From positions 1-23,151 of the forward strand of contig JAQGDQ010001862.1 of the NCBI GenBank assembly GCA_030141605.1: a DNA stretch of 23,151 nt. Reading direction: 5' to 3'. Numbering within the stretch: position 1 is the first letter of the stretch; every line of letters starts with the position of its first letter. This DNA comes from Tubiluchus corallicola (Eukaryota; Priapulida; Priapulimorpha; Priapulimorphida; Tubiluchidae). Positions 9,286 through 19,160 of this stretch are shown piece by piece. Under the pieces are notes generated by a model, which searched no databases, was not told the origin of the DNA, and was given only the letters and a program-made list of their open reading frames with translations. The translations under genes were made by a program, and so were the position numbers.

Positions 9286-9545
9286 TACAATACAATACAA
9301 TACAGCACAGTACAGTACAATGCAATCAAGTACAGTACAGTACAGTACAGTACAGTACAGCACGGCACAGCACAGCTCAGCGCAATACAATCAAATTCAG
9401 TACAGTACAGTGTGATACAATCAAATACAGTGCAGTACAGCACAGTACAGTACAGCACAGAACAACATAGCACAGTACAGTACAGTGCAATACAATCAAA
9501 TACAGTATGGTACGGTGCGGTACAGTACAGTACAATACAACATAA
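9286..9545. repeat. Second pentanucleotide array (TACAG type)
   Basis: TACAG, CACAG and TACAA pentamers broken by CAATACAATCAAATACAG spacers. Its 3' flank is duplicated at 6871-7047. The array lies just upstream of the fourth NARS1 exon, so the duplicated segment may begin within it. Confidence 0.92.
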
Positions 9546-9668
9546 TACATACTTTACATACAGTGCAATACACACTGTATGATAAATTTGTCGTTAAAGT
9601 GCAAAATAAGTGTCAAATGTTCAGTGTCGTTAAACGAAACGTCGCTAAACGAAATTTCTGTTTATTAG

Positions 9669-9800
9669 GTGGACGTATTGTTACCCAACGTGGGCGAGAT
9701 CGTCGGCGGGTCAATGCGTATCTGGAAGTACGACGAGCTAATGGCCGGCTATAACCGAGAGGGTATTGATCCGACTCCTTACTATTGGTACACTGATCAG
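9669..9800 (+). CDS. NARS1: Asparaginyl-tRNA synthetase, 132-nt exon
   Basis: Forty-four codons in phase 0. They begin [18 protein letters not shown] and end [14 protein letters not shown], near-identical to my memory of the animal cytosolic enzyme. The GGSMRI and PYYWYTD stretches are strongly conserved in class IIb synthetases around the active site. The acceptor is TTTATTAG (9668) and the donor GTAATT (9801). The 36-nt start of the exon and its acceptor also occur as a partial copy at 7012. Confidence 0.96.
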
Positions 9801-9988
9801 GTAATTAGATTTGCAAATATTTGCAGGTGACATTTGAAATTTCATGAGGTACAGGAAACTATGCATAACTTGACCCATTGTAACTCGAATTCTTACGCAT
9901 CTCGAATAGATCACACGGAACGGATATTCCCCTTCATTTTTCTCTTTACTAAACATCGCGTGACTCGAAATCTGCAACTCAAATTGTC

Positions 9989-10510
<522 letters not shown>

Positions 10511-10697
10511 TTCTCACTCGTGCAAATTACCGTTTGGATTTGAGTTATGCGGAGTTTACTGTACAGACATTTGTCTTGCCAAAACACAGACGATAAGAGA
10601 GTTTGGCATTACAAAGGGTGACATTATAACAAGGTATGACAGTACTTCCAATGTTCCGCTGTTCCAGTACTAACTACAGAACGTCTTTTTCTTCTAG

Positions 10698-10829
10698 CGG
10701 AAGTACGGCAGTTGTCCGCACGGCGGTTACGGTCTAGGATTGGAGAGATTTCTAACGTGGCTGCTCAACCGTCATCACATCCGAGACGCGTGTCTGTACC
10801 CGCGGTTCATCGAGCGTTGCAGCCCTTGA
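10698..10829 (+). CDS. NARS1: Asparaginyl-tRNA synthetase, last coding exon with motif 3 and stop
   Basis: Forty-three codons plus TGA. The protein segment starts [18 protein letters not shown] and ends [15 protein letters not shown] is class II motif 3, whose arginine contacts ATP in this enzyme class. [12 protein letters not shown] closes the catalytic fold. The acceptor is TCTTTTTCTTCTAG (10697) and the stop is at 10827-10829. The end matches the normal C-terminus of cytosolic NARS with no extension. With the four upstream exons it gives 169 contiguous residues, all joined in phase 0, with no frameshift or internal stop. The locus therefore looks functional. Confidence 0.97.
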   Translation, partial: RKYGSCPHGGYGLGLERFLTWLLNRHHIRDACLYPRFIERCSP

Positions 10830-10990
10830 GAGCGACGACGGCCGTAGGCAATTGACATCGTAACTGGCGAGACTAATTAACATCGTAATTAACGCATCGC
10901 TTCTGATGCTTTCAACAGTTTTGTATTCAAGAACGGGCAGAGAAAGTCTTTTGCTTCTAATTTTGTAAACCTTTGATGGAAAAATTATTA

Positions 10991-10996
10991 ATTAAA
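10991..10996 (+). terminator. Candidate NARS1 polyadenylation signal
   Basis: ATTAAA about 160 nt after the stop, in AT-rich sequence. Another ATTAAA lies about 30 nt further on. Which is used cannot be told from sequence alone. Confidence 0.35.
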
Positions 10997-11129
10997 CAAT
11001 CAAATATAATTAATTAATATAATTAAAGTGAAGAAATTAGAAATGAGCGAAAGGATTTAGTAACTAAAATAAGACAATTTAACTTGAAAAATGCGCATGT
11101 CTTTTGGAGTCAATTTAGCATAGTAATAA

Positions 11130-11222
11130 TTTTGCTGCCATCTTGTGGCCACAACGTTAACTATTTGCTATGTAATTTTGCTGCCATCTTGTGGCCACAA
11201 CGTTAACTATTTGCTATGTAAT
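11130..11222. repeat. Two-copy 46-bp direct repeat
   Basis: TTTTGCTGCCATCTTGTGGC begins at 11130 and 11176. The two 46-bp copies are identical as far as I can see. A third start (ATTGCTGCAG) breaks off at once. Confidence 0.85.
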
Positions 11223-11344
11223 ATTGCTGCAGTCCCGGATGGGGCGCGTGGTTCTAACTCGAATTTTATCATTAACAACTAGTAATAATCAGTGGCTTAA
11301 TTAGTTGTATCAAATTATCCAAAATTTTATTTTGATACTGTTTA

Positions 11345-11439
11345 TTGTGGCGTAGTCAAATATTTAGCTGCTCTGCGTGTCACGGTGGCTTTTTTATGTA
11401 TTCGCTCCCCCTAACTTTAGAACCTGGCTACGCCCCTGG
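11345..11439. mobile_element. Short MITE-like element with GGCGTAG ends
   Basis: The right end, reverse-complemented, begins CCAGGGGCGTAGCCAGG, a motif typical of ends of hAT-type and related MITEs. The left end carries GTGGCGTAGTC. The pair matches over about 11 bases with two mismatches, giving a unit of roughly 95 bp. No clear target duplication was found, so superfamily assignment is weak. Confidence 0.35.
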
Positions 11440-12030
11440 TAATAATGATTGTTCATCAAGATTTAAATGTGTAGAACATTGTATGTATTGTACTAATTTA
11501 TTACTTGTATGCAAAAGTGAAGCTACTGCTAAGTATTGCTTGTATTGCAATAGGTGGATGGTACAATAATTAAGATAGCAAAACTGCTTACCAATCTTAG
11601 CAAAATAAAACAAGAAAAAAATTGTTAAAATTTAACGAATCTTTACTGAATTTTTTTCATATTTTTTTCGTACGTACACAATTTCACACACAGATAAAGA
11701 TAATAATTGTGTATATTTAACAGTCCATTTAAAACAGGAGAAGTTTTTATTAAAAGAGGCAAATTGGCTCCACTTTATACATAAATTACAAAATAAATGA
11801 ATTTTCTGCAAGTTTCTGCTCGGGCCGGGACTCATTGCACAATGCGTGAAATGTCCGTGTATCCGTGACTGGTCTGCAAAAAAACATTCCCTCCGTTTCT
11901 CGGCCTCTCTTTCTTTCCTCTAGTTCCAGGCTGCCTGGTTTATGTTTCCACTCGGGTAGTCCTCCCCGCTCTCGCATCGGGGGTACTCCCAATCTCCGGC
12001 CTTGTGTGCTTTGCTTCTGAGCTTTCTGTC
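11440..12030. other. Intergenic sequence without recognisable gene
   Basis: AT-rich at first, then more GC-rich from about 11820 towards the minisatellite. Short open frames on both strands have no domain or splice support. Confidence 0.5.
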
Positions 12031-13220
12031 CCCGCTGTTTGCTGTCTAGCCTCACTCTTCCAAGTATTCTCTTCCCGCTGTTTGCTGTCTAGCCTCACAT
12101 TTCCAAGTATTCTCTTCCCGCTGTTTGCTGTCTAGCCTCACACTTCTAAGTATTCTCTCCCCGCTGTTTGCTGTCTAGCCTCACACTTCTAAGTATTCTC
12201 TCCCCGCTGTTTGCTGTCTAGCCTCACACTTCTAAGTATTCTCTCCCCGCTGTTTGCTGTCTAGCCTCACACTTCTAAGTATTCTCTCCCCGCTGTTTGC
12301 TGTCTAGCCTCACACTTCTAAGTATTCTCTCCCCGCTGTTTGCTGTCTAGCCTCACACTTCTAAGTATTCTCTCCCCGCTGTTTGCTGTCTAGCCTCACA
12401 CTTCCAAGTATTCTCTCCCCGCTGTTTGCTGTTTAGCCTCACTCTTCCAAGTATTCTCTCCCCGCTGTTTGCTGTCTAGCCTCACACTTCCAAGTATTCT
12501 CTCCCCGCTGTTTGCTGTCTAGCCTCACTCTTCCAAGTATTCTCTCCCCGCTGTTTGCTGTCTAGCCTCACACTTCCAAGTATTCTCTCCCCGCTGTTTG
12601 CTGTCTAGCCTCACACTTCCAAGTATTCTCTCCCCGCTGTTTGCTGTCTAGCCTCACTCTTCCAAGTATTCTCTCCCGGCTGTTTGCTGTCTAGCCTCAC
12701 ACTTCTAAGTATTCTCTCCCCGCTGTTTGCTGTCTAGCCTCACTCTTCCAAGTATTCTCTCCCGGCTGTTTGCTGTCTAGCCTCACACTTCTAAGTATTC
12801 TCTCCCCGCTGTTTGCTGTCTAGCCTCACTCTTCCAAGTATTCTCTCCCGGCTGTTTGCTGTCTAGCCTCACACTTCTAAGTATTCTCTCCCCGCTGTTT
12901 GCTGTCTAGCCTCACACTTCTAAGTATTCTCTCCCCGCTGTTTGCTGTCTAGCCTCACACTTCTAAGTATTCTCTCCCCGCTGTTTGCTGTCTAGCCTCA
13001 CACTTCTAAGTATTCTCTCCCCGCTGTTTGCTGTCTAGCCTCACACTTCTAAGTATTCTCTCCCTGCTGTTTGCTGTCTAGCCTCACTCTTTCAAGTATT
13101 CTCTCCCGGCTGTTTGCTGTCTAGCCTCACACTTCTAAGTATTCTCTCCCCGCTGTTTGCTGTCTAGCCTCACTCTTCCAAGTATTCTCTCCCTGCTGTT
13201 TGCTGTCTAGGCTCACTCTT
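12031..13220. repeat. 28-copy 43-bp minisatellite
   Basis: Units of exactly 43 bp carry CCCGCTGTTTGCTGTCTAGC. Starts run from 12031 to 13192 in perfect register (27 intervals of 43 bp). Variants are few and recurrent: CACACTTC or CACTCTTC, TTCTAAG or TTCCAAG, CCCCGCTG or CCCGGCTG. The CCCGGCTG variants fall in every second copy around 12660-12850, which suggests an 86-bp higher-order unit. It lies between the two convergent genes. Confidence 0.95.
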
Positions 13221-13298
13221 GGGCTCTCGCTTCGTGCCTCTGGCTGTTGTCTCTGTGTCTCTCTAACCTCAGGCGTTTGCATCACTCTTGTATGTAGG

Positions 13299-13654
13299 GA
13301 GGGAGAGTGAGAGAGAGGAGAGTGAGTGAGAGAGACGGGGGAGAGTGAGTGAGAGAGACGGGGGAGAGAGGGAGGCAGGGAGAAGAGAGTGAGAGAGAGG
13401 AGAGGGAGGGAGGGAGAGGAGAGGGAGGCAGGGAAAAGAGAGTGAAAGAGAGGAGAGGGAGGGAGGGAGAGGAGAGGGAGGCAGGGAGAAGAGAGTGAAA
13501 GAGAGGAGAGGGAGGCAGGGAGAAGAGAGTGAAAGAGAGGAGAGGGAGAGAGGGAGGCAGGGAGAAGAGAGTGAGAGAGAGGAGAGGGAGGGAGGGAGAG
13601 GAGAGGGAGGCAGGGAGAAGAGAGTGGAAGAGAGGGGAGGGAGAGGGAGGGGAG

Positions 13655-13712
<58 letters not shown>

Positions 13713-13718
13713 AGGAGG
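13299..13718. repeat. GA-rich purine tract with a short AG run
   Basis: Almost pure purine on the + strand. GAGAGGAGAGGGAGGGAGG-type units with GGCAGGGAGAAGAGAGTGA spacers end in about 50 bp of AG repeat (13660-13710). Long frames across it are low-complexity artefacts. Confidence 0.93.
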
Positions 13719-13984
13719 AGAGGTGTCACTGGTATTTGCTCTTGTCTTGGGAGGCTCTTGCCGAGGGCATGCCTGGAATTTTTTCTCTCGGGTCTTTCTC
13801 TTTGGGCTTCGCTTCTGGTTTTTGCTCTAGGTTCCACTCTAATTTTCCTCGACTTTGCTCTGGCTTCCTCTGCTTTGTCTCAGATTCACGTTCTTACCAT
13901 TGTAGTTTGCACTAACCCCGGGCTCTTGTTACTGGTTTCTCACTTCGGGATGTCTCCCCCAGGTTCGTGCCGTTCATTCGTGCC
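13719..13984. other. Pyrimidine-rich intergenic sequence
   Basis: T- and C-rich sequence between the GA tract and the next repeat. No coding or RNA signal was found. Confidence 0.45.
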
Positions 13985-14310
13985 GTGATACCAGGCTCTC
14001 CGCCCCCCATGCAGTCTCCACTTTGTTCTCGTTCCCGTGTCTCTTTCTCCGGCTGTGCTGTCTCATCCTCCCCCTCTCTCTCAGGTTCTCTGTCGTGATA
14101 CCAGGCTGTCCGCCCCCGATGCAGTCTCGACTTTGTTCTCTTTCCTGTGTCTCTTCCTCCGGCTGTGCTGTCTCATCCTCCTCCTCTCTCTCTCTCTCGC
14201 CGTGTCTCTCTCTTTCTCCCTATCTCTCTCGTGGTACCAGGCTCTCCATCCCCCATGCAGTCTCCACTTTGTTCTCGTTCCCGTGTCTCTTCCTCCGGCT
14301 GTGCTGTCAC
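13985..14310. repeat. Three-copy pyrimidine-rich repeat
   Basis: Three copies start at ACCAGGCTSTCC near 13988, 14099 and 14236. Each continues with ATGCAGTCTC, CTTTGTTCTC and CTCCGGCTGTGCTGTC. Copy lengths differ because the CTCTCT stretch between them varies. The overlapping open frames here come from the repeat. Confidence 0.85.
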
Positions 14311-14330
14311 GCATTGTGCATTGGAATTGA

Positions 14331-14507
14331 GCGTCGCCTCGCGTTATACTTGAAAAAACAACAGAAAATGCCATTGAATTTGACGGAAAGACTTTCTGCG
14401 CTTATTGCGGCTTCCTTAACTTAACAAAAATTGAACCACATTTAGAACAACATTTACAAAACTGCATAGTTCTCCACGGACGAAATTCAACATACACGAG
14501 AAAATAA
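14331..14507 (+). CDS. Orphan open frame with Cys2-His2-like finger; possible terminal exon or relic
   Basis: The frame runs from just after a TGA (14328) to TAA (14505-14507): 58 codons without an ATG. Its middle looks protein-like, with DGKTFCAYC and then EPHLEQHLQNC. Cysteines at residues 23 and 26 and histidines at 37 and 41 give C-x2-C-x10-H-x3-H, with a further cysteine at 45. The usual C2H2 finger has about 12 residues between C and H, so this is a variant. Sequence before it is repeat-derived and no strong acceptor was seen. It could be a terminal exon of an unseen gene, or a piece of a transposon or zinc-finger pseudogene. Function is not assigned. Confidence 0.35.
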   Translation, partial: ASPRVILEKTTENAIEFDGKTFCAYCGFLNLTKIEPHLEQHLQNCIVLHGRNSTYTRK

Positions 14508-14741
14508 AAAATCAAATTTCTCCCAAGAATCATTTCCCTCATCTAGTTGTAAAATGTTCCCTGCTAATTGCGAGGCGTAAGTAACAGGTACACGCCCGTG
14601 AACCCCACCCTATTGCACATCAGTAAAATCAATTTTACATATTTGATTACTGATTTACCTTTTATACATACAGTTTAATACACAGCTATATACAATATCA
14701 AATAATAACAAATATTTCACATAATAAAAAAACCGGGCGTC
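14508..14741 (-). other. AT-rich sequence, 3' UTR of the minus-strand membrane protein gene
   Basis: AT-rich sequence directly after the stop of the minus-strand gene. It holds a plausible polyadenylation signal and no other feature. Confidence 0.5.
14674..14679 (-). terminator. Candidate polyadenylation signal of the membrane protein gene
   Basis: TTTAAT on the + strand is ATTAAA on the - strand, about 63 nt after the stop codon at 14742. A very short 3' UTR would fit, but the exact site is unproven. Confidence 0.35.
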
Positions 14742-14876
14742 TCAGTCCTTGTCGCCCTTGTCGTAGAATTTTTTGTGTGACCCAGCGGCCGTGTACGGCG
14801 GAGGTGGTCCACTAGGTTTGCTGTAATTTACTCCGCCGGAGAATGGATACACCACATGTCCTCCGCTTTCGACATC
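14742..14876 (-). CDS. Shisa/VOPP1-like membrane protein, last exon with PPPPY motif
   Basis: Forty-four codons plus TGA, entered after the acceptor TTATTGCTAG in phase 0. It encodes the cytoplasmic C-terminus. The tail begins DVESGGHVVYPF, contains SGPPPPYTAAG and ends in a charged KKFYDKGDKD. PPxY motifs bind WW domains and are a recurring feature of WBP1, VOPP1 and Shisa tails. In the full 233-residue model PPPPY is at residues 213-217. The join to the preceding exon (NAPL then DVES) is in frame. I cannot assign orthology beyond the class. Confidence 0.75.
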   Translation of the reverse strand, partial: DVESGGHVVYPFSGGVNYSKPSGPPPPYTAAGSHKKFYDKGDKD

Positions 14877-14995
14877 CTAGCAATAAAAAACTGAGGTGAT
14901 TGAAAACTCGCTCAAGAATGACAACTTCTGCACTTTTATAAAAATGCAGATGCAATAGTTACATATAATAAATTAAGCAATTATTATTATTATAG

Positions 14996-15110
14996 GGAGG
15001 AAAGAGAGAGCAAGAGAGAGAGAAAGGGAGGAGAGAGAGAGCAAGACAGATAGAGAGCAAGGGAGCGAGAGAGAGAGAGAGAGAGAGTGAGAGAGAGTGA
15101 GAGTGAGAGT

Positions 15111-15152
<42 letters not shown>

Positions 15153-15452
15153 AAGAGAGAGAGAGAGCAAGACAGATAGAGAGCAAGAGAGGAGAGAGGA
15201 GAGACAGCGAGAGAGAGAAAGGGAGGAGAGAGAGAGAGAGAGCAAGACAGATAGAGAGCAAGAGAGGAGAGAGAGAGAGAGAGGGGGGAGAGAGGGAGAG
15301 AGCGAGGGAGAGAGAGAGAGAGGGGGGGAGAGAGAGAGCGAGGGAGAGAGGAGAGAGAGAAAGAAAGAGAGAGAGGGAGAGAGAGAGAGGGAGAGGGAGA
15401 GAGAGCAAGAGAGAGAGAGAGAGAGAGGGGAGAGAGAGAGAGAGAGAGAGCA
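14996..15452. repeat. GA-rich microsatellite in the last intron of the minus-strand gene
   Basis: AGAG repeats broken by GCAAGACAGATAGAGAGCAA and GGGGGG blocks. On the sense strand of the membrane protein gene this is a polypyrimidine tract. Leu/Ser and Glu/Arg frames across it are artefacts. Confidence 0.95.
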
Positions 15453-16008
15453 ATACCAATTAAGCAAGAACCTTCGTGTGCAGGTTATAGTAAGTCAGGT
15501 ACCTCACTCATTATCAAAAATTAATGATCCATAGATAAAGACTATTACTAACGATATTATATTACCAGGAAATGATGAAAAAATTAGAATGCAGCTAGTA
15601 AGTATCACGGTTGCTGGGAGGACGGTAGTCTAGCCTTGTAAGCACAAGGCCTTGGTTCAAATCTACGTTGTGTTACAACTTCTTCACAACTCCTGTTTTT
15701 CAACGTAGGGTTTCAAAACTCGATTAATTATGTGCATGTACGATGACCGATGTTATCAAAGGTTTTTGCCCAGGAGAAATTAAACCGGGACAGGTGTTTG
15801 TGCATCTCAGTGCCGGCTGAAACCACCGGGAAGCAGCGCTCCCAGTAGTTAACCATCCATCCACTTACTGAACAAGAAGAGCATTGCTTATCTTTGGTCA
15901 CTCGGCACAACTAAAATAACCGGTAGCACAATTAATCTGAGCTTGTATAACGAAGGTTTCACATCTTTCAAAAAAAATTCTGATTCAGCACATCAAGGCT
16001 GAATTACC
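15453..16008. other. Intronic sequence, last intron of the minus-strand gene
   Basis: Mostly unique sequence. It contains the tRNA-like fragment listed separately and no coding block that fits the gene. Confidence 0.45.
15615..15675 (+). repeat. tRNA-derived (SINE-like) fragment
   Basis: GGTAGTCTAGCC resembles box A, and GGTTCAAATCT (15654-15664) is a good box B. Between them CCTTG and CAAGG can pair around a six-base loop, like an anticodon arm one base short. The T-arm does not pair well. A tRNA pseudogene or SINE head is more likely than a working tRNA. Confidence 0.45.
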
Positions 16009-16460
16009 CATCACACACATAGCATTCCACAAAGAAGCAGCTCTGGAGGCATCACACACATAGCATTCCACAAATAAGCAGCTCTGGAGCCATCACACAC
16101 ATAGCATTCCACAAATAAGCAGCTCTGGAGCCATCACACACATAGCATTCCACAAGGAAGCAGCTCTGGAGGCATCACACACACATAGCATTCCATAAAG
16201 AAGCAGCTCTGGAGCCATCACACACATAGCATTCCATAAAGAAGCAGCTCTGGAGCCATCACACACATAGCATTCCACAAAGAAGCAGCTCTGGAGGCAT
16301 CACACACATAGCATTCCATAAATAAGCAGCTCTGGAGCCATCACACACATAGCATTCCATAAATAAGCAGCTCTGGAGGCATCACACACATAGCATTCCA
16401 TAAAGAAGCAACTCTAGAGCCATCACACGCATAGCATTCCATAAAGAAGCAGCTCTGGAA
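16009..16460. repeat. 11-copy 41-bp minisatellite
   Basis: Units start with CATCACACACATAGCATTCC at 16009 and recur every 41 bp, with one 43-bp interval at 16173 due to an extra CA. Eleven starts were counted. Variation is mainly CACAAA or CATAAA, and GGAGG or GGAGC. It lies in the last intron of the minus-strand gene. Confidence 0.95.
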
Positions 16461-16589
16461 CGGAGAAAAATACCAAATCCGTTTGCACATACCGCTCACG
16501 TGACACTCGTGCAGGAGGGTAGCAAAATACTAACAACCTAGGACATGCGCAAACAATTTTCTTCACTAGATAAATTTCTGACGACTCAC

Positions 16590-16734
16590 CAACGGAGCAT
16601 TAGGATAGTTTGACTCTTCCGGTTGTAACATAACGTACTGCGTATGCATGAAGATCGGATCTGTCCTGTAGTAGCAGAATCGTAGAAATCCGCCACAAGC
16701 GGATGCGACTAGTAATATGAACACTATGAAAACC
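16590..16734 (-). CDS. Shisa/VOPP1-like membrane protein, transmembrane exon
   Basis: A 145-nt exon between the acceptor CTTTTTCAG and the donor GTGAGT. It starts by completing a tryptophan codon split with the previous exon (phase 2). It encodes the single membrane segment, VFIVFILLVASACGGF, then a basic and aromatic stop-transfer region (LRFCYYR), and the first part of the cytoplasmic tail (MHTQYVMLQPEESNY). The layout, with WYIW just before the membrane and Cys/Arg just after it, resembles VOPP1 and WBP1 as I know them. The exon ends NAPL in phase 0. Model residues 142-189. Confidence 0.8.
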
Positions 16735-16790
16735 CTGAAAAAGACAACGTAAAATTATAGCAAAGAAAACAAGGTGGCAAGTTATACAAT

Positions 16791-17219
16791 GTGTGTAGTA
16801 CGTCACAAACTAACATAATTTTCAACAGCAAAAATGTTTCACGAGCGTGTTTGCAAAAGCAAAAATTGAAGTACGGTGCTACTGTAAGATATTCAGAGTG
16901 TTGTACTAAAACTAGGCAAGTTTTAAGATGAAAATTCAAATTTATCGCTGTGAGAGCATGAACTGTCGAACGTGTGTAGTACGTCACAAACTAACATAAT
17001 TTTCAACAGCAAAAACATTTCACGAGCGTGTTGCACGTGTTTGCGATAGCGAAAATCGAACTAAGGTGCTACTGTATGGTATTCAGTGTCATGTACTCAA
17101 ACTCGACAAGTTTTAAGATAAAAATTCAAATTTTAAATTTACTGCTGTGCTCACGCATGAACTGTCGAACGTGTGTAGTACGTCACAAATTAGCATAATT
17201 TTCAACAAGAAAAATATTC
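16791..17219. repeat. Two-to-three-copy repeat of about 181-199 bp
   Basis: GTGTGTAGTACGTCACAAA occurs at 16791, 16972 and 17171. Each is followed by TAACATAATTTTCAACA or a near match, and the first two by long shared sequence. The third copy stops after about 50 bp. It fills the intron between the cysteine-rich and transmembrane exons. Confidence 0.88.
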
Positions 17220-17266
17220 CACTATCACCACTGTGTTAGCAGCGAACAATATTAAAATGAACATAC

Positions 17267-17341
17267 CAAATATACCAGGTGTGGTAGACATAATCACAAC
17301 ACAGATTGTCGCCGCAGCAATACTGATCAGCGCTGGCACAT
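17267..17341 (-). CDS. Shisa/VOPP1-like membrane protein, cysteine-rich exon
   Basis: A 75-nt exon with acceptor ATTTACAG and donor GTATGT; entry and exit phases match the neighbours. It encodes CASADQYCCGDNLCCDYVY and then HTWYIW before the membrane. With a cysteine from the upstream exon, the six extracellular cysteines fall at model residues 112, 117, 124, 125, 130 and 131: two single cysteines, then CC and CC. That six-cysteine layout before one membrane segment is the signature of the Shisa/WBP1/VOPP1/CYYR1 class. These proteins act as transmembrane adaptors in the secretory or endosomal pathway. The precise function here is unknown. Confidence 0.82.
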
Positions 17342-17358
17342 CTGTAAATAAGAATAAC

Positions 17359-17541
17359 AGAAGGTGTTAAATAATAAAGGTGCAAAACGATAAAGGTGTT
17401 AAACGATAAAGGTGTTAAATGATAAAGGAAGGTGCAAAACGATAAAGGTGTTAAACAATAAAGGTGCAAAACGACAAAGTTGTTAAACGATAAAGGTGCA
17501 AAACGATAAAGGTGTTAAACGATAAAGGTGCAAAACGATAC
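17359..17541. repeat. 16-bp minisatellite (AAAGGTGTTAAACGAT type)
   Basis: About 11 imperfect units alternating AAAGGTGTTAAACGAT and AAAGGTGCAAAACGAT. The left edge is close to the splice acceptor of the cysteine-rich exon, within about 20 nt. Confidence 0.9.
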
Positions 17542-17546
17542 ACTCA

Positions 17547-18629
17547 TATCTCAGTTTGCCGGACCTCACTTTTATGCATATCGGAAAAATCGGACATCGT
17601 TAAAAGTTCTGCAAAATACGTACAGAGTCCGTTGTTTCGCAAGCTGACCACTAGTTGGCGGGCCGTCACTTTGTTTACATCATTACATCAGTGTAACCAA
17701 GCAGCATGTAACGACACGTGTGTAGCTTGTATGTCAGGAGCGGCCCGTACTAGACGTTTTTGAGACAATTAGACGATTGATTCTACATTACTGTGAGTCT
17801 AATATGTCAGGAGCGGCCCGTATTAGACGTTTTTGAGACAATTAGGTGATTGATTCTACATTGCAGTGAGTCTAATATGTCAGGAGCGGCCCGTATTAGA
17901 CGTTTTTGAGACAATTAGGCGATTGATTCTACATTACCGTGAGTCTAATATGTCAGGAGCGGCCCGTACTAGACGTTTTTGAGACAATTAGACGATTGAT
18001 TCTACATTACAGTGAGTCTAATATGTCAGGAGTGGCCCGTACTAGACGTTTTTGAGACAATTAGGTGATTGATTCTACATTACCGTGAGTCTAATATGTC
18101 AGGAGTGGCCCGTACTAAACGTTTTTGAGACAATTAGGCGATTGATTCTACATTACAGTGAGTCTAATATGTCAGGAGTGGCCCGTACTAGACGTTTTTG
18201 AGACAATTAGGCGATTGATTCTACATTACCGTGAGTCTAATATGTCAGGAGCGGCCCGTACTAGACGTTTTTGAGACAGTTAGGGGATTGATTCTACATT
18301 GCAGTGAGTCTAATATGTCAGGAGTGGCCCGTACTAAACGTTTTTGAGACAATTAGGCGATTGATTCTACATTACAGTGAGTCTAATATGTCAGGAGTGG
18401 CCCGTACTAGACGTTTTGGAGACAATTAGGTGATTTATTCTACATTACTGTGAGTCTAATATGTCAGGAGTGGCCCGTACTAGACGTTTTGGAGACAATT
18501 AGGTGATTTATTCTACATTACCGTGAGTCTAATACACCGCATCTACTGTCTTAGCTTAGTATCGGTAAATACGGACAATTGGCAAATTCGGACAGACGTC
18601 TCCCTGCTTTTGTCCGGCAAACCGAGATA
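17547..18629. mobile_element. pogo/Tigger-like MITE containing a 73-bp array
   Basis: The element spans 17549-18627 between TA dinucleotides. The left end reads TCTCAGTTTGCCGGAC; the right end, reverse-complemented, reads TCTCGGTTTGCCGGAC: 15 of 16 match. Inner end regions also share CGGACA-type motifs (ATCGGACA on the left, TTCGGACA on the right). A TA target duplication and GTTTGCCGGAC-like ends fit Tc1/mariner-pogo (Tigger) elements. There is no transposase; most of the interior is a minisatellite. It lies in the third intron of the minus-strand gene. Confidence 0.75.
17731..18533. repeat. 11-copy 73-bp minisatellite inside the MITE
   Basis: Units begin with ATGTCAGGAGYGGCCCGTA at 17731 and recur exactly every 73 bp to 18461. 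All have GACGTTTTTGAGACAATTAG or close variants, and GTGAGTCTAAT at the end. The last two copies share GTTTTGGAG. Expansion inside the transposon accounts for about three quarters of its length. Confidence 0.96.
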
Positions 18630-18684
18630 TTTAAATTTAAATTGCTTGTAACCATAATTTCAAGTTAACCAGCGAAGTCCACCA

Positions 18685-19160
18685 GATTGCCCGGACTGGA
18701 ACCATCAGTACTGCAAGTCTTACTGATTGCCCGGACTGGAACCATCAGTACTGCAAGTCTTACTGATTGCCCGGACTGGAACCATCAGTACTGCAAGTCT
18801 TACTGATTGCCCGGACTGGAACCATCAGTACTGCAAGTCTTACTGATTGCCCGGACTGGAACCAGCAGTACTGCAAGTCTTACTGATTGCCCGGACTGGA
18901 ACCAGCAGTACTGCAAGTCTTACTGATTGCCCGGACTGGAACCAGCAGTACCGCAAGCCTTACTGATTGCCCGGACTGGAACCAGCAGTACCGCAAGTCT
19001 TACTGATTGCCCGGACTGGAACCATCAGTACTGCAAGTCTCACTGATCACCCGGACTGGAGGCATCAGTACCGCCAATCTCACTGATCACCCGGATTGGA
19101 GCCATCAATACCGCAAGTCTTACTGATTGCCCGGACTGGAACCATCAGTACTGCAAGTCC
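18685..19160. repeat. 12-copy 40-bp minisatellite
   Basis: GATTGCCCGGACTGGAACC starts at 18685 and recurs every 40 bp to 19125. The unit contains the palindrome CAGTACTG. Copies near 19045-19110 are the most diverged (GATCACCCGG). It begins about 55 bp beyond the MITE end. Confidence 0.96.

Noticed and set aside
8683-9582. 299-residue + strand frame and 189-residue - strand frame with 27-residue repeats
   Set aside because: The unit length is a multiple of three, so one open unit keeps the array open. Both strands are open, and the + frame runs on into the pentanucleotide array.
13127-13837. 236-residue - strand frame rich in Ser/Leu/Pro
   Set aside because: Low-complexity translation of the GA tract plus a 43-bp repeat; no family resemblance.
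16093-16278. Cys/Met-rich - strand frame with apparent internal repeats
   Set aside because: The 41-bp unit is not a multiple of three, so the frame changes from copy to copy; it comes from a minisatellite.
16009-19160. Regularly spaced repeats resembling a CRISPR array
   Set aside because: Units are contiguous with no unique spacers, and the context is a spliced animal gene.
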